Origin: a bacterium
GTDB lineage: Bacteria > Electryoneota > AABM5-125-24 > Hatepunaeales > Hatepunaeaceae
Direction: 5' to 3'
NCBI GenBank assembly: GCA_021734165.1
Contig: JAIPJL010000006.1
Span: 1-57,503 of the forward strand
DNA: 57,503 nt
The notes under the pieces were generated by a model that was not told the origin of the DNA, ran no database searches, and saw only the letters and a list, made by a program, of their open reading frames with translations. Each line of letters starts with the position of its first letter. Within the stretch, counting starts at the first letter, position 1. This document shows, piece by piece, positions 17,151-25,202 of the stretch. The translations under genes and the position numbers were made by a program.

Positions 17151-18487
17151 CATTAAGTAAACAAAAATTCTTTAACAACCACAGCGTTTTAGTCTGTGTT
17201 TTTACTATAGTTATCATCTGCTTTATGGCGTTAAGCTTGACTAATGGCTGTGCGCCGTTACCCCCGCTTGAAGAGAGCGCTATTGTGGAGAAATCAGAAG
17301 TAACTTCAGATTCTGATCTCGCAAAAGCGGAGCGTGATAGTCTGATTAAGGTTCGTCGAAGTTTCGCTTATGAGCGCTGGAAAAACAAAGACTGGAACAA
17401 TGCTCGTGAGCACTTTAGCGTTATAGCGTTTCATGACACAGAGCATAAGGAAAACATCTACCGTACCTGGGCGGATTGTTTTGTCAACAATAACATGCAG
17501 GACTCGGCGCTTTGGGTATATGAAGAGGGCGTTAAATATTTCCCTGAAGACGCCTATCTCAGAAGCAGTTTGGCTATTATGTACAAAAATAGTGGAAGAC
17601 TCGATGACGCTTTAGAACAGCAACTTGCCGCTGTCAATGTCGATCCTGAGCGCGAAGAATATCTGCTTGCGCTTGCTGAATTGTACGAGAAGCTTGAAGA
17701 CTGGGATAATGCACGAGTTACTTATGATAATCTGGTTTCACTCTTTCCCAATAATTCAATGTACAGCCAGCGTCTCTCAGATATTATGAAAATGTATTTC
17801 GATCCTGAAGAGTACATTAAGGTTCTTAAGGAAGGTGTTGAGCAGTTCCCTGATGATCCCAAGCGCAGGCTTGCTTATGCAACGGTTTTATCAGAGCAGG
17901 GTTATTATAAGAAAGCAGCAACAGCTTATCAGGCTTATACTAATATGATGCCTGATGATACTAAGGGCTGGCGTGGACTGGCAAGGATGAAAGACAACCT
18001 CGCTGATTACTCAGGCGCAATAGCAGCGCGAAAAAAGGTAGTAGAGCTTGAGCCGGAATCCCTAACGGATATTGTTGCGGTTGGCGGATACTATCTCGGT
18101 CTTAAAAACTGGACTCAGGCGCGTAGCTGGGCTCAGAAAGCTCTTGCAAAGGACGGTAATTGCGGCGCAGCCTGGGTATTGATGGGAGACGTCTATTTCA
18201 ACGCTGCCGATGCTGCGTCAGGAGATTCGCCGAAGTTTAACGACAAATTGGTATTTGTTATTGCCTATGGTCTCTATCAGAAAGCAGTTAATTCTAATGA
18301 TGCTGAGGCAAGGTCTAACGGTGATCGAGGTATGAGAATCCTGAAAGGCGGAGCGCTCGTACCGACCAAGGAGGAGCGTTTTATGAACAAGAACAAGACC
18401 AAACCGACCGGTGATGCTTACTCTTGGATCAACGCAGGCTATCCGGAGGTTAATTATATCAGCAGTTACTTAAAAAGTCTGGATTAG
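17147..18487 (+). CDS. TPR-repeat lipoprotein
   Basis: A 446-residue lipoprotein with TM-like signal 'VCVFTIVIICFMALSL' and lipobox 'LTNGC'. From residue about 65 it is a stack of tetratricopeptide repeats ('ARVTYDNLVSLFPNN', 'AATAYQAYTNMMPDD', 'AIAARKKVVELEPES', 'ARSWAQKALAKDGN'). TTG 17147 is used as the start because GGAGGGAAGG lies just before it; it overlaps the previous stop. Such proteins usually act as periplasmic scaffolds for envelope complexes. Together with the preceding barrel and lipoprotein it suggests an envelope assembly or transport complex of unknown cargo. Confidence 0.82.
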   Translation: MTLSKQKFFNNHSVLVCVFTIVIICFMALSLTNGCAPLPPLEESAIVEKSEVTSDSDLAKAERDSLIKVRRSFAYERWKNKDWNNAREHFSVIAFHDTEHKENIYRTWADCFVNNNMQDSALWVYEEGVKYFPEDAYLRSSLAIMYKNSGRLDDALEQQLAAVNVDPEREEYLLALAELYEKLEDWDNARVTYDNLVSLFPNNSMYSQRLSDIMKMYFDPEEYIKVLKEGVEQFPDDPKRRLAYATVLSEQGYYKKAATAYQAYTNMMPDDTKGWRGLARMKDNLADYSGAIAARKKVVELEPESLTDIVAVGGYYLGLKNWTQARSWAQKALAKDGNCGAAWVLMGDVYFNAADAASGDSPKFNDKLVFVIAYGLYQKAVNSNDAEARSNGDRGMRILKGGALVPTKEERFMNKNKTKPTGDAYSWINAGYPEVNYISSYLKSLD

Positions 18488-18738
18488 GGGAGCGCCGACA
18501 TTCCTGTCGGCGGTTGAGCTTGTAGTGTTAGCGCTGTCAGGTGCGTCACCTGACAGAAAACTAATGTAAGTTACCGCCAAGTTTCAAGTGAACAAAGTGA
18601 ACGTAACCTGGCGGTAGTAAACAGTTCTGGAGTGCTGTCACGTGTCCTCACGTGACGGAAAACTTGATTATTTCCACCTGTGTAGTCGGGCTTGTCCCAA
18701 ACCCGACAATAATACAGGTGGACATACTTCTGTCCACC
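18487..18738 (+). repeat. Cluster of five or six different hairpin repeats
   Basis: In order: 18493-18512, stem CGCCGACA, loop TTCC (same as 11680). 18534-18556, stem CTGTCAGGTG, loop CGT. 18569-18615, a long imperfect dyad TACCGCCA...TGGCGGTA around 'CAAGTGAACAAAGTGAACG'. 18637-18656, stem GTCACGTG, loop TCCT. 18685-18707, stem GTCGGG, nested in CCACCTGT/ACAGGTGG (18674-18721). 18717-18738, stem GGTGGACA, loop TACTTC. They fill the gap between the TPR lipoprotein and rpiB. None has the T-run of a standard terminator. Confidence 0.88.
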
Positions 18739-18762
18739 AACAGCAATTAAGGACTAAAACCT

Positions 18763-19197
18763 ATGCGAATAGCATTAGCGAGTGATCATGCCGGATATGA
18801 ATTAAAAGAATTGATCAAGCTGCGGTTATACGATTCAGGGCATGAGGTAGTAGATTTTGGAACTGACAATGCGGAACGTTCTGTCGATTATCCGGATATG
18901 GGACGCCCTGCCGCTCAGGCTGTTGTGCGCGGTAATTGCGACAGGGCTGTGTTGATCTGTGGTACAGGTATCGGGATGTCCATTGTTGCCAACAAGATCA
19001 CCGGAGTTTACGCTGCGCTCTGCATGGACGGCTTGCAGGCAGAATACAGCCGCCGCCATAACAATGCTAACGTGCTCGTCATGGCAGCCCGTCTGACAGG
19101 ACTTCTACTTGCCGAAGAAATCCTCAACCGCTGGCTCGAAACCGACTTCGAAGGCGGCAGACACGCCAGACGAGTCGATAAGGTGGAGATTGGGTGA
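18763..19197 (+). CDS. rpiB: Ribose-5-phosphate isomerase B
   Basis: A 144-residue RpiB, which interconverts ribose 5-phosphate and ribulose 5-phosphate in the pentose phosphate pathway. Family signatures: N-terminal 'IALASDHAGYELK', 'DYPDMGRPAAQAV', the catalytic cysteine in 'LICGTGIGMSIVANK', and 'RRHNNANVLVMAARL'. Length and start (ATG 18763) are normal. In many genomes rpiB, glyA and nrdR are neighbours in that order; here a restriction-modification cassette separates rpiB from glyA. Its stop overlaps the methylase start. Confidence 0.96.
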   Translation: MRIALASDHAGYELKELIKLRLYDSGHEVVDFGTDNAERSVDYPDMGRPAAQAVVRGNCDRAVLICGTGIGMSIVANKITGVYAALCMDGLQAEYSRRHNNANVLVMAARLTGLLLAEEILNRWLETDFEGGRHARRVDKVEIG

Positions 19198-20057
19198 TGG
19201 AGATCATTCATGGTGACTGTCTATCCATTCTTAACGAAAGAGATTTCGAAAAGTTTGACTTGACTTTTTTAGATCCCCCGTTTAATCAAGGTAAGGATTA
19301 CAGAAACCATAAAGATGATCTACCTGAATCTGTCTATTGGGATTGGATGAAGGATGTATGCAGGAAGGTTTTTGAATTATCTTCAGATGGCGCAGCGCTT
19401 TACTTTATGCAGCGCGAAAAGAATACTGAACAAGTTCTTAAAACTTTAAACCAAACCGGTTGGAATCTACAAAATGTAATTATCTGGAAAAAGTTGACTT
19501 CGGCAGTTCCAGGGACTTATCGATTTGGTAAACAATATCAGATTATAGCTTTTGCAACAAAAGGAAACCGACCGCGTGTATTTCATCGGTTGAGAATAGA
19601 TCCCCCTCTCCCTGATTCTTATAAATTAAAACGAAAAAACGGGATCTATTTAACAGATATATGGGATGATATAAGAGAATTAACATCAGGATATTTCGCT
19701 GGCGATGAAGCGATGAGAATCGAGAACGGTGAGCGCTTTCATAAACAGCAATCACCGGTTCACTTACTGCTTCGCATAATATTGTCATCAACGAATCCTG
19801 GTGATCTCGTATTAGATCCATTTGGAGGAACAGGAACGACATCTGTCGTTGCAGAGCAGCTCCAGCGTAGAAGTGTAAGTATAGAAAAAGATAAAGATAA
19901 TGTCGAAGCTCTTGAAGAAAGAATTTACGCTTCACGAAAATCTGATGATATTTCAAAATACTTTAAGTATTATTTTTGCACTCCGGCACTTGAGACGATT
20001 TGGGGACAATACACTAAGAAATTCGCTGATTTGTCAAAAGAATATTGCTTTTGTTAA
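19197..20057 (+). CDS. DNA methyltransferase (DPPF, beta-type order) of a restriction-modification cassette
   Basis: A 286-residue amino-methyltransferase. The catalytic motif IV 'LDPPFNQGKDY' is at residues 25-35. The AdoMet-binding motif I 'LDPFGGTGTTS' comes near residue 204, so motif IV precedes I (beta class). DPPF points to N6-adenine or N4-cytosine methylation. ATG 19197 overlaps the rpiB stop; the alternative GTG 19194 adds one residue. A 32-bp gap separates it from the endonuclease gene. Codon use is clearly more AT-rich than rpiB or glyA, suggesting transfer. Confidence 0.88.
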   Translation: MEIIHGDCLSILNERDFEKFDLTFLDPPFNQGKDYRNHKDDLPESVYWDWMKDVCRKVFELSSDGAALYFMQREKNTEQVLKTLNQTGWNLQNVIIWKKLTSAVPGTYRFGKQYQIIAFATKGNRPRVFHRLRIDPPLPDSYKLKRKNGIYLTDIWDDIRELTSGYFAGDEAMRIENGERFHKQQSPVHLLLRIILSSTNPGDLVLDPFGGTGTTSVVAEQLQRRSVSIEKDKDNVEALEERIYASRKSDDISKYFKYYFCTPALETIWGQYTKKFADLSKEYCFC

Positions 20058-20089
20058 AATAAATTTGGCACTCTAACAATAAGGTCATC

Positions 20090-20722
20090 ATGTCAGATAG
20101 CATCAAAGTATTATTTAAAAACGAAAGAATTGTAAACAAGATTAAAAGTCGATTGCCTTACTTATTTCAGGTTGCCGAGTTAGAGAGTTCTCGATCTGGA
20201 AAAATCGGTATGGAAGTTGGGTCAACTCGCGAGAAAATACTCATAGCCTTATTAAAATACGTTTTTGGCGAAGAAAACGTTGATAGTGATATTCCAATAA
20301 CTACATCAGAAGAAGATGTTAAATTGTTTGGTTCATCTATCTCGATTAAAACAATTACGAATCATAAATTTAATGGCGTTAAACTGATTTGGACAGTTGA
20401 TGCTGAAAAAGCAAAGGAATTCAGGATGAATTATCAACCTACTTGTAATGTTTTGCTTGCACAGATTAACTGGGGGAGTATCGGTGGCTTATTTTATATT
20501 CCAGTAGAAACTCAAATCAAACTACTAAAAAACATTGGAAGAGAAAAATATATAAAACTTCCTGTACCTGGTACAAATCCTAGAGGAGTTGAAATTGTGG
20601 GTTCCGCTTTGGAGAGCTTAACGAAAGACAGTGATTCATTTAAAATACAAATTGAATGGAAAAAGTCAGAAATTGATTTTGATCCATACAAAAGATGGGT
20701 TGATTACTGGAATGAGGATTAA
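20090..20722 (+). CDS. Putative type II restriction endonuclease, ThaI-like
   Basis: A 210-residue protein between two methylase genes. The start region 'RLPYLFQVAELESSRSGKIG' and 'MEVGSTREKILIALLKYVFG' resemble, from memory, the ThaI restriction endonuclease family (ThaI cuts CGCG). A PD-(D/E)xK-like core could be 'DSDIPITTSEEDVKLFG' followed by 'SISIKTI' (S-I-K as the E-x-K equivalent), but I cannot confirm the active site. Its stop abuts the start of the second methylase. GC content is low, as in the whole cassette. If the family call is wrong, the position between two methylases still makes it the cognate nuclease. Confidence 0.7.
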   Translation: MSDSIKVLFKNERIVNKIKSRLPYLFQVAELESSRSGKIGMEVGSTREKILIALLKYVFGEENVDSDIPITTSEEDVKLFGSSISIKTITNHKFNGVKLIWTVDAEKAKEFRMNYQPTCNVLLAQINWGSIGGLFYIPVETQIKLLKNIGREKYIKLPVPGTNPRGVEIVGSALESLTKDSDSFKIQIEWKKSEIDFDPYKRWVDYWNED

Positions 20723-21637
20723 ATGAATTATATAAGAAAGAAAAATGGAACTAAAACGAGTAGTTTTGGATCCCCAGGCAGAATAAACCATGATTCATCA
20801 TCTTTTTATTCAAGTAGATTATACGATGAACAACCTAAAGAATTAAAATCAAGATATATAGAAAATCCAATCCCTAATGACATTGTTAATACAATAATTA
20901 TGAAATCGAGTGACAATATGGATGATTTGCCTGATAATAGCATTCATTTAATGGTTACGTCTCCACCTTACAACGTTGGTAAATTATATGATGAAGACTT
21001 ATCGCTGAGCGAGTATCGTGCGTTCTTGAAACGCGTCTGGTGTGAGGTTAAAAGAGTTTTAGTACCTGGGGGAAGATTATGTATAAACATTGCAAATTTA
21101 GGTAGAAAGCCTTATATCCCTTTACATTCTTTTATCATTGAAGATTTATTAGATTTACAATTACTTATGAGGGGTGAAATTCTATGGAATAAAGCTTCAA
21201 GTTGCAGCCCTTCAACTGCATGGGGATCATGGCTTTCGGCAAAAAATCCTGTACTTAGAGATGTTCACGAGTATATTTTAATCTTTTCCAAAGGTACATA
21301 TTCAAGAAATAATCTCGGTCGGAAGAGTACAATTTCTAAAGAAGAATTTTTAGAGTACACAAAGAGCATTTGGACATTCTCAGCTGAATCTGCAAAAAAA
21401 GTTGGGCATCCTGCACCTTTTCCCACCGAATTACCATATAGATTAATACAGCTCTATACATTCAAAGATGATATAATACTTGATCCATTTATTGGTAGTG
21501 GTCAAGCAGCCATAGCTGCAATTAAGGCAGGTCGAAATTATATTGGATATGATATTAATGAAGAGTATGTAGAATTAGCAAATAAGAGAATCCTAACTTT
21601 TTCGCAGGCATTCGAACAGAAAACTATGCAAATATGA
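20723..21637 (+). CDS. DNA methyltransferase (SPPY motif, probably N4-cytosine)
   Basis: A 304-residue methylase. Motif IV is 'VTSPPYNVGKLY' (residues 78-89); the SPPY form is typical of N4-cytosine methylases, in agreement with a GC-only target such as CGCG. Motif I, 'ILDPFIGSGQAAIAA', is near residue 251, again beta-type order. 'KVGHPAPFPTELPYRLIQLY' is the target-recognition-adjacent segment of these enzymes. It starts immediately after the endonuclease stop. About 60 N-terminal residues ahead of the fold are unusual and lack a recognisable motif. Confidence 0.88.
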   Translation: MNYIRKKNGTKTSSFGSPGRINHDSSSFYSSRLYDEQPKELKSRYIENPIPNDIVNTIIMKSSDNMDDLPDNSIHLMVTSPPYNVGKLYDEDLSLSEYRAFLKRVWCEVKRVLVPGGRLCINIANLGRKPYIPLHSFIIEDLLDLQLLMRGEILWNKASSCSPSTAWGSWLSAKNPVLRDVHEYILIFSKGTYSRNNLGRKSTISKEEFLEYTKSIWTFSAESAKKVGHPAPFPTELPYRLIQLYTFKDDIILDPFIGSGQAAIAAIKAGRNYIGYDINEEYVELANKRILTFSQAFEQKTMQI

Positions 21638-21700
21638 AATTTAACCAACGGACGGTTAATTCATAGTTTTCGTTTTCAATTAAAAATTTTAGAGTTGTAA

Positions 21701-22990
21701 ATGCAAAACCTAAAAGAACAATTCCCTGATATTTACGCTGCGATCCGCGATGAAACGCGAAGGCAGACTGAAACACTCGAGATGATCGCATCCGAGAACT
21801 TTGTCAGTTTACCGGTGCTCGAAGCGCTCGGCTCGGTAATGACCAACAAGTACGCGGAAGGCTACCCGCGGGCTCGCTATTACGGAGGCTGCGATCATGT
21901 CGATGTCGTCGAAGGCAAAGCGCGCTTCAATGTTAAGAAGCTGTTTGACGCTGCTTATGCTAACGTGCAGCCTCACTCCGGCAGCCAGGCGAACATGGCA
22001 GCCTACTTAACACTCGCCAAGCCCGGCGATACCGTTATGGGCATGCACCTCAACCACGGCGGTCACCTGACACACGGCAGCCCGGTTAATTTTTCCGGAA
22101 GACTGTTCAATATCGTTCCTTATACGATCTCCCCTGAGACCGGCAGGATCGATTACGACCTGATGGCAAAGCTTGCTCGCGAGCATAAACCGAAGATTAT
22201 CGTCACCGGAGCATCCGCTTATCCGCGCATCATCGAGTTCGATAAAGTCAAAGAAATCTGTGACGACGTTGGCGCTTATCATGTTGCCGATATAGCCCAT
22301 ATCGCAGGACTGGTTGCAACCGGACTTCATCCAAGTCCGTTGCCGTATGCTGACATAGTGACTTCAACCACACACAAGACGCTGAGAGGTCCCCGCGGCG
22401 GTTTGATTCTGACCAACGTCGAGGGTGGTGAATTCATACTTGAGAACATGCCTAAGCCTAAGACCATGCCTGAAGCTATCGACGCCTGGGTCTTCCCCGG
22501 CTGCCAGGGTGGTCCGTTGATGCACGTAATCGCTGCCAAAGCTGTTGCCTTTATGGAAGCTCGCAAGCCGGAATTTGCTGAGTATCAGCAGCAGGTTGTT
22601 AAAAACGCGGCTGTGCTTGCTGAAACTCTGTTAAGCGAGGGTTACAGTCTTGTCACAGGCGGTACGGACAACCACCTGATCCTGATGGATCTAGCGCCAA
22701 AGGGATTGCAGGGCAGGGCTGCCGAAAGAGCGCTCGAAGCAGCCGGAATAACAACCAACAAAAACATGGTGCCCAACGATCCACAGAAACCGTTTATCAC
22801 ATCAGGCGTCAGGATAGGCACTCCGGCGTTGACGACACGAGGCATGAAAGAAGACGAGATGCGCCAGATCGGCAAGATGATAGCATACATACTTGGTGAT
22901 CTCGATGACGAAGCCCGACAGAAAAAGGTCAGGCAGGAAGTGAGCGAGCTGTGTAAAAAGTTTATTTTTTACGAGATTCCGCCGGAATAA
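21701..22990 (+). CDS. glyA: Serine hydroxymethyltransferase
   Basis: A 429-residue PLP enzyme that interconverts serine and glycine with tetrahydrofolate, supplying one-carbon units. Conserved stretches: '[20 protein letters not shown]', '[20 protein letters not shown]', '[14 protein letters not shown]', and the PLP-binding lysine in '[14 protein letters not shown]'. Length and the C-terminus are normal. GC content jumps up relative to the methylase cassette just upstream. It is preceded by rpiB and followed by nrdR, each separated from it by an accessory insertion. Confidence 0.97.
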   Translation: MQNLKEQFPDIYAAIRDETRRQTETLEMIASENFVSLPVLEALGSVMTNKYAEGYPRARYYGGCDHVDVVEGKARFNVKKLFDAAYANVQPHSGSQANMAAYLTLAKPGDTVMGMHLNHGGHLTHGSPVNFSGRLFNIVPYTISPETGRIDYDLMAKLAREHKPKIIVTGASAYPRIIEFDKVKEICDDVGAYHVADIAHIAGLVATGLHPSPLPYADIVTSTTHKTLRGPRGGLILTNVEGGEFILENMPKPKTMPEAIDAWVFPGCQGGPLMHVIAAKAVAFMEARKPEFAEYQQQVVKNAAVLAETLLSEGYSLVTGGTDNHLILMDLAPKGLQGRAAERALEAAGITTNKNMVPNDPQKPFITSGVRIGTPALTTRGMKEDEMRQIGKMIAYILGDLDDEARQKKVRQEVSELCKKFIFYEIPPE

Positions 22991-23021
22991 ATATATACAG
23001 TCACTATTTTGAGGAGTCGTT

Positions 23022-23471
23022 ATGGCAGAACTCAATATCTCACAAACAGAAGCAGATATTCTGATTGCGATGGAGAAAATCCGCGCAGATTTAGATGTCT
23101 ATGAGTATCCTGGATTGGGAGGCAAGGTAATTATTCCTCTTTTATCTCGTGATCAGAAGATTGATTTTTTATTAGATATTGAACGCGGTCGCATTAACCT
23201 TCTGAAAGGCAAGTACCAAAATCGTACTCATCGTGCAATTATTTTAGTCCGTATCGATTTTGGTGGCGCTCCTCACAGAAACCCGGATGGTGAGGAAATC
23301 ACATGTCCACATTTGCACTTATATAGGGAAGGATTTGGAGATAAATGGGCATTTCAAATACCGATTAGCAAGTTTCCCAATATTAATGATCCTTGGGACT
23401 GTTTATTTGATTTCATGAAATACTGTAACATTACTGAACAACCTACTATTCTAAGTGGATTATTTAGATGA
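23022..23471 (+). CDS. DUF6978-like protein
   Basis: A 149-residue protein starting at ATG 23022 after GAGGAG. It has '[19 protein letters not shown]', '[14 protein letters not shown]', '[11 protein letters not shown]' and 'WAFQIP'. I recognise it as the DUF6978-type partner usually found next to DUF1828 proteins. Function unknown. It overlaps the next gene by four bases (ATGA), and the two form a tight pair inserted between glyA and nrdR. It could be the antitoxin or immunity half of a two-gene module. Confidence 0.7.
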   Translation: MAELNISQTEADILIAMEKIRADLDVYEYPGLGGKVIIPLLSRDQKIDFLLDIERGRINLLKGKYQNRTHRAIILVRIDFGGAPHRNPDGEEITCPHLHLYREGFGDKWAFQIPISKFPNINDPWDCLFDFMKYCNITEQPTILSGLFR

Positions 23472-24232
23472 TAAGTGAAATTCAAAGTCTTCTTGATTCA
23501 TACGTTGATTGGTTACGGGATAAAACGGTTTTACGTAAAATTAATGAATGGGTTGAGATCACGACACCTTATCTGGATCGCCATAATGACTATATCCAGA
23601 TTTACGCAAAGAAAAATAACGGTGGATTCTTGCTAACTGATGATCGAGATACAATAAATGATCTTGAGATGTCAGGTTGTAAAATTGAAAGCCAGAAAAG
23701 ACTTGATATTTTAAAAACAGTATTAAATGGTTTTGGTGTACAAGAGACAGAAGGTGCGATACAAGTTCAGGCTTCACCTAGTAATTTTGCGCTGCGTAAA
23801 CACAATTTAGTCCAAGCAATATTAGCTGTTAATGACATGTTCTATCTCGCTTCTCCATATGTGGAAAGTTTGTTTTATGAAGATGTTGTTGCCTGGTTAG
23901 ATGAAAATGACATAAGTTATTTTAAAAATGTGAAGTTATCTGGTAAAAGCGGATATGACAACCACTTTGAGTTTGTCATAGGTAAAACTCGTCGAATGCC
24001 AGAAAGAATAATAAAAACAATAAATCGTCCAAGCAAAGAAACAGCAAAAGCATTAGCATTTGCTTGGATTGATACAAAAGAAGTACGACCTTCCGATTCT
24101 CGTGTTTATGCTTTACTTAATGACTCGGAAACAAAAATTCAATTAACAATTATTGAAGCATTGAAGAGTTATGATTTGAAACCTGTTCAATGGTCCAAGC
24201 GTAGAGATGTTCGAGATGAACTGGCTGCTTGA
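23468..24232 (+). CDS. DUF1828 / DUF1829 domain protein
   Basis: A 254-residue protein. The N-terminal ~95 residues form the DUF1828 domain ('[20 protein letters not shown]', '[19 protein letters not shown]'). The second half is DUF1829-like ('[14 protein letters not shown]', '[20 protein letters not shown]', '[17 protein letters not shown]'). The family is common in variable gene clusters and phages, but no activity is established that I know of. It is translationally coupled to the DUF6978-like gene. No nuclease or ATPase motif is visible. The pair is a candidate toxin-antitoxin or defence module. Confidence 0.72.
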   Translation: MISEIQSLLDSYVDWLRDKTVLRKINEWVEITTPYLDRHNDYIQIYAKKNNGGFLLTDDRDTINDLEMSGCKIESQKRLDILKTVLNGFGVQETEGAIQVQASPSNFALRKHNLVQAILAVNDMFYLASPYVESLFYEDVVAWLDENDISYFKNVKLSGKSGYDNHFEFVIGKTRRMPERIIKTINRPSKETAKALAFAWIDTKEVRPSDSRVYALLNDSETKIQLTIIEALKSYDLKPVQWSKRRDVRDELAA

Positions 24233-24259
24233 ACAAAATAATTCATTCTTGGCTTCCGA

Positions 24260-24703
24260 ATGAAATGCCCCTTCTGCGGTCATCTTGAAGATAAGGTTGT
24301 CGATTCACGCTCAAAAAGAGAAGGAGCCGCAACACGACGAAGACGCGAATGCCTTAACTGCGGTGAAAGATATACCACTTATGAGTATATCGAATCCACA
24401 CCTCTCGTTGTGCTGAAAGGTGACGGACGAAGCGAAGCGTTTGATCGCGGAAAGCTGAAAGCCGGAATTGTCATTGCCTTAGCCAAGAGACCTGTCTCGC
24501 CTGAAGCAATCGACCATCTCGTAACTGAAATCGAGGAACAATTCTTCGAAGCAGGTAAGCAACAGGTGTCTTCTAAGGAAATCGGTGAGTTGGTTATGGA
24601 AAAACTGAAAGGTCTTGATGAAGTTGCATATATACGTTTTGCCTCTGTTTACAGGCGATTTGAAGATATTGGCGAATTTAGAAGAGTACTGGAGAAAATG
24701 TGA
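24260..24703 (+). CDS. nrdR: Transcriptional regulator NrdR
   Basis: A 147-residue NrdR, the ATP/dATP-sensing repressor of ribonucleotide reductase genes. The zinc ribbon 'MKCPFCGHLEDKVVDSR' with 'RRRECLNCGERYTTYEY' and the ATP-cone ('LVVLKGDGRSEAFDRGKLKA', 'VAYIRFASVYRRFED') are complete. It lies behind glyA in many genomes; here the DUF6978/DUF1828 pair intervenes. No NrdR-box was looked for beyond the window's own genes, since no nrd gene is here. Confidence 0.97.
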   Translation: MKCPFCGHLEDKVVDSRSKREGAATRRRRECLNCGERYTTYEYIESTPLVVLKGDGRSEAFDRGKLKAGIVIALAKRPVSPEAIDHLVTEIEEQFFEAGKQQVSSKEIGELVMEKLKGLDEVAYIRFASVYRRFEDIGEFRRVLEKM

Positions 24704-24722
24704 TATTTGAAATGTTTATTTA

Positions 24723-25148
24723 ATGTTCACAAAACAGAAAAAGGACGAAGAGGCTCGTTTCAACGAATTTATAAAACACAAAGAGGATCCCGGAAACGAT
24801 TCAGGACAAGGTGATGACAGTCGGTTGCCTCAGGAACTCTTCGGTCTCAACTGGGGCGCTTTACTGTTAAATTTTGTCTGGGGACTGGCAATGAAAATAC
24901 CCTGGACATGGCTGCATGTTGTACCGATAATAGGCTTTATAATGCCGTTTGTGTTTTTATTTAGAGGCAACGAATGGGCATGGAAATATCGACGCTGGGA
25001 TTCCATTGAACACTTTAAAAAAGTGCAGGATAAATGGCTGATGGCGGGAATTATATTCACTGTAATATCATTCATTCTCAGCATTGCATTGATGTCCTGG
25101 ACTAATAGCATGATGATGAAATTATTAGCGCCTGGAAAGTATTATTGA
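24723..25148 (+). CDS. Small membrane protein
   Basis: A 141-residue protein with a charged N-terminus ('QKKDEEARFNEFIKHKED'), then hydrophobic segments 'LLLNFVWGLAMKIPW', 'VVPIIGFIMPFVFLF' and 'MAGIIFTVISFILSIALM'. The arrangement 'NWGALLLNFVWGLAMK...RGNEWAWKYRRW' recalls DUF2628-type proteins, in which a short soluble tail precedes two or three membrane spans. It follows nrdR on the same strand at 19 bp. Function unknown. Confidence 0.7.
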   Translation: MFTKQKKDEEARFNEFIKHKEDPGNDSGQGDDSRLPQELFGLNWGALLLNFVWGLAMKIPWTWLHVVPIIGFIMPFVFLFRGNEWAWKYRRWDSIEHFKKVQDKWLMAGIIFTVISFILSIALMSWTNSMMMKLLAPGKYY

Positions 25149-25202
25149 TTAGAGTTAAAGAAAAAGTAGTGATATTTAAACGATTATTTATGCTGGGTGA
25201 CA

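Noticed and set aside
18569-18615. Riboswitch or leader RNA before rpiB
   Set aside because: The long dyad matches no aptamer I know and is part of a cluster of dispersed repeats.
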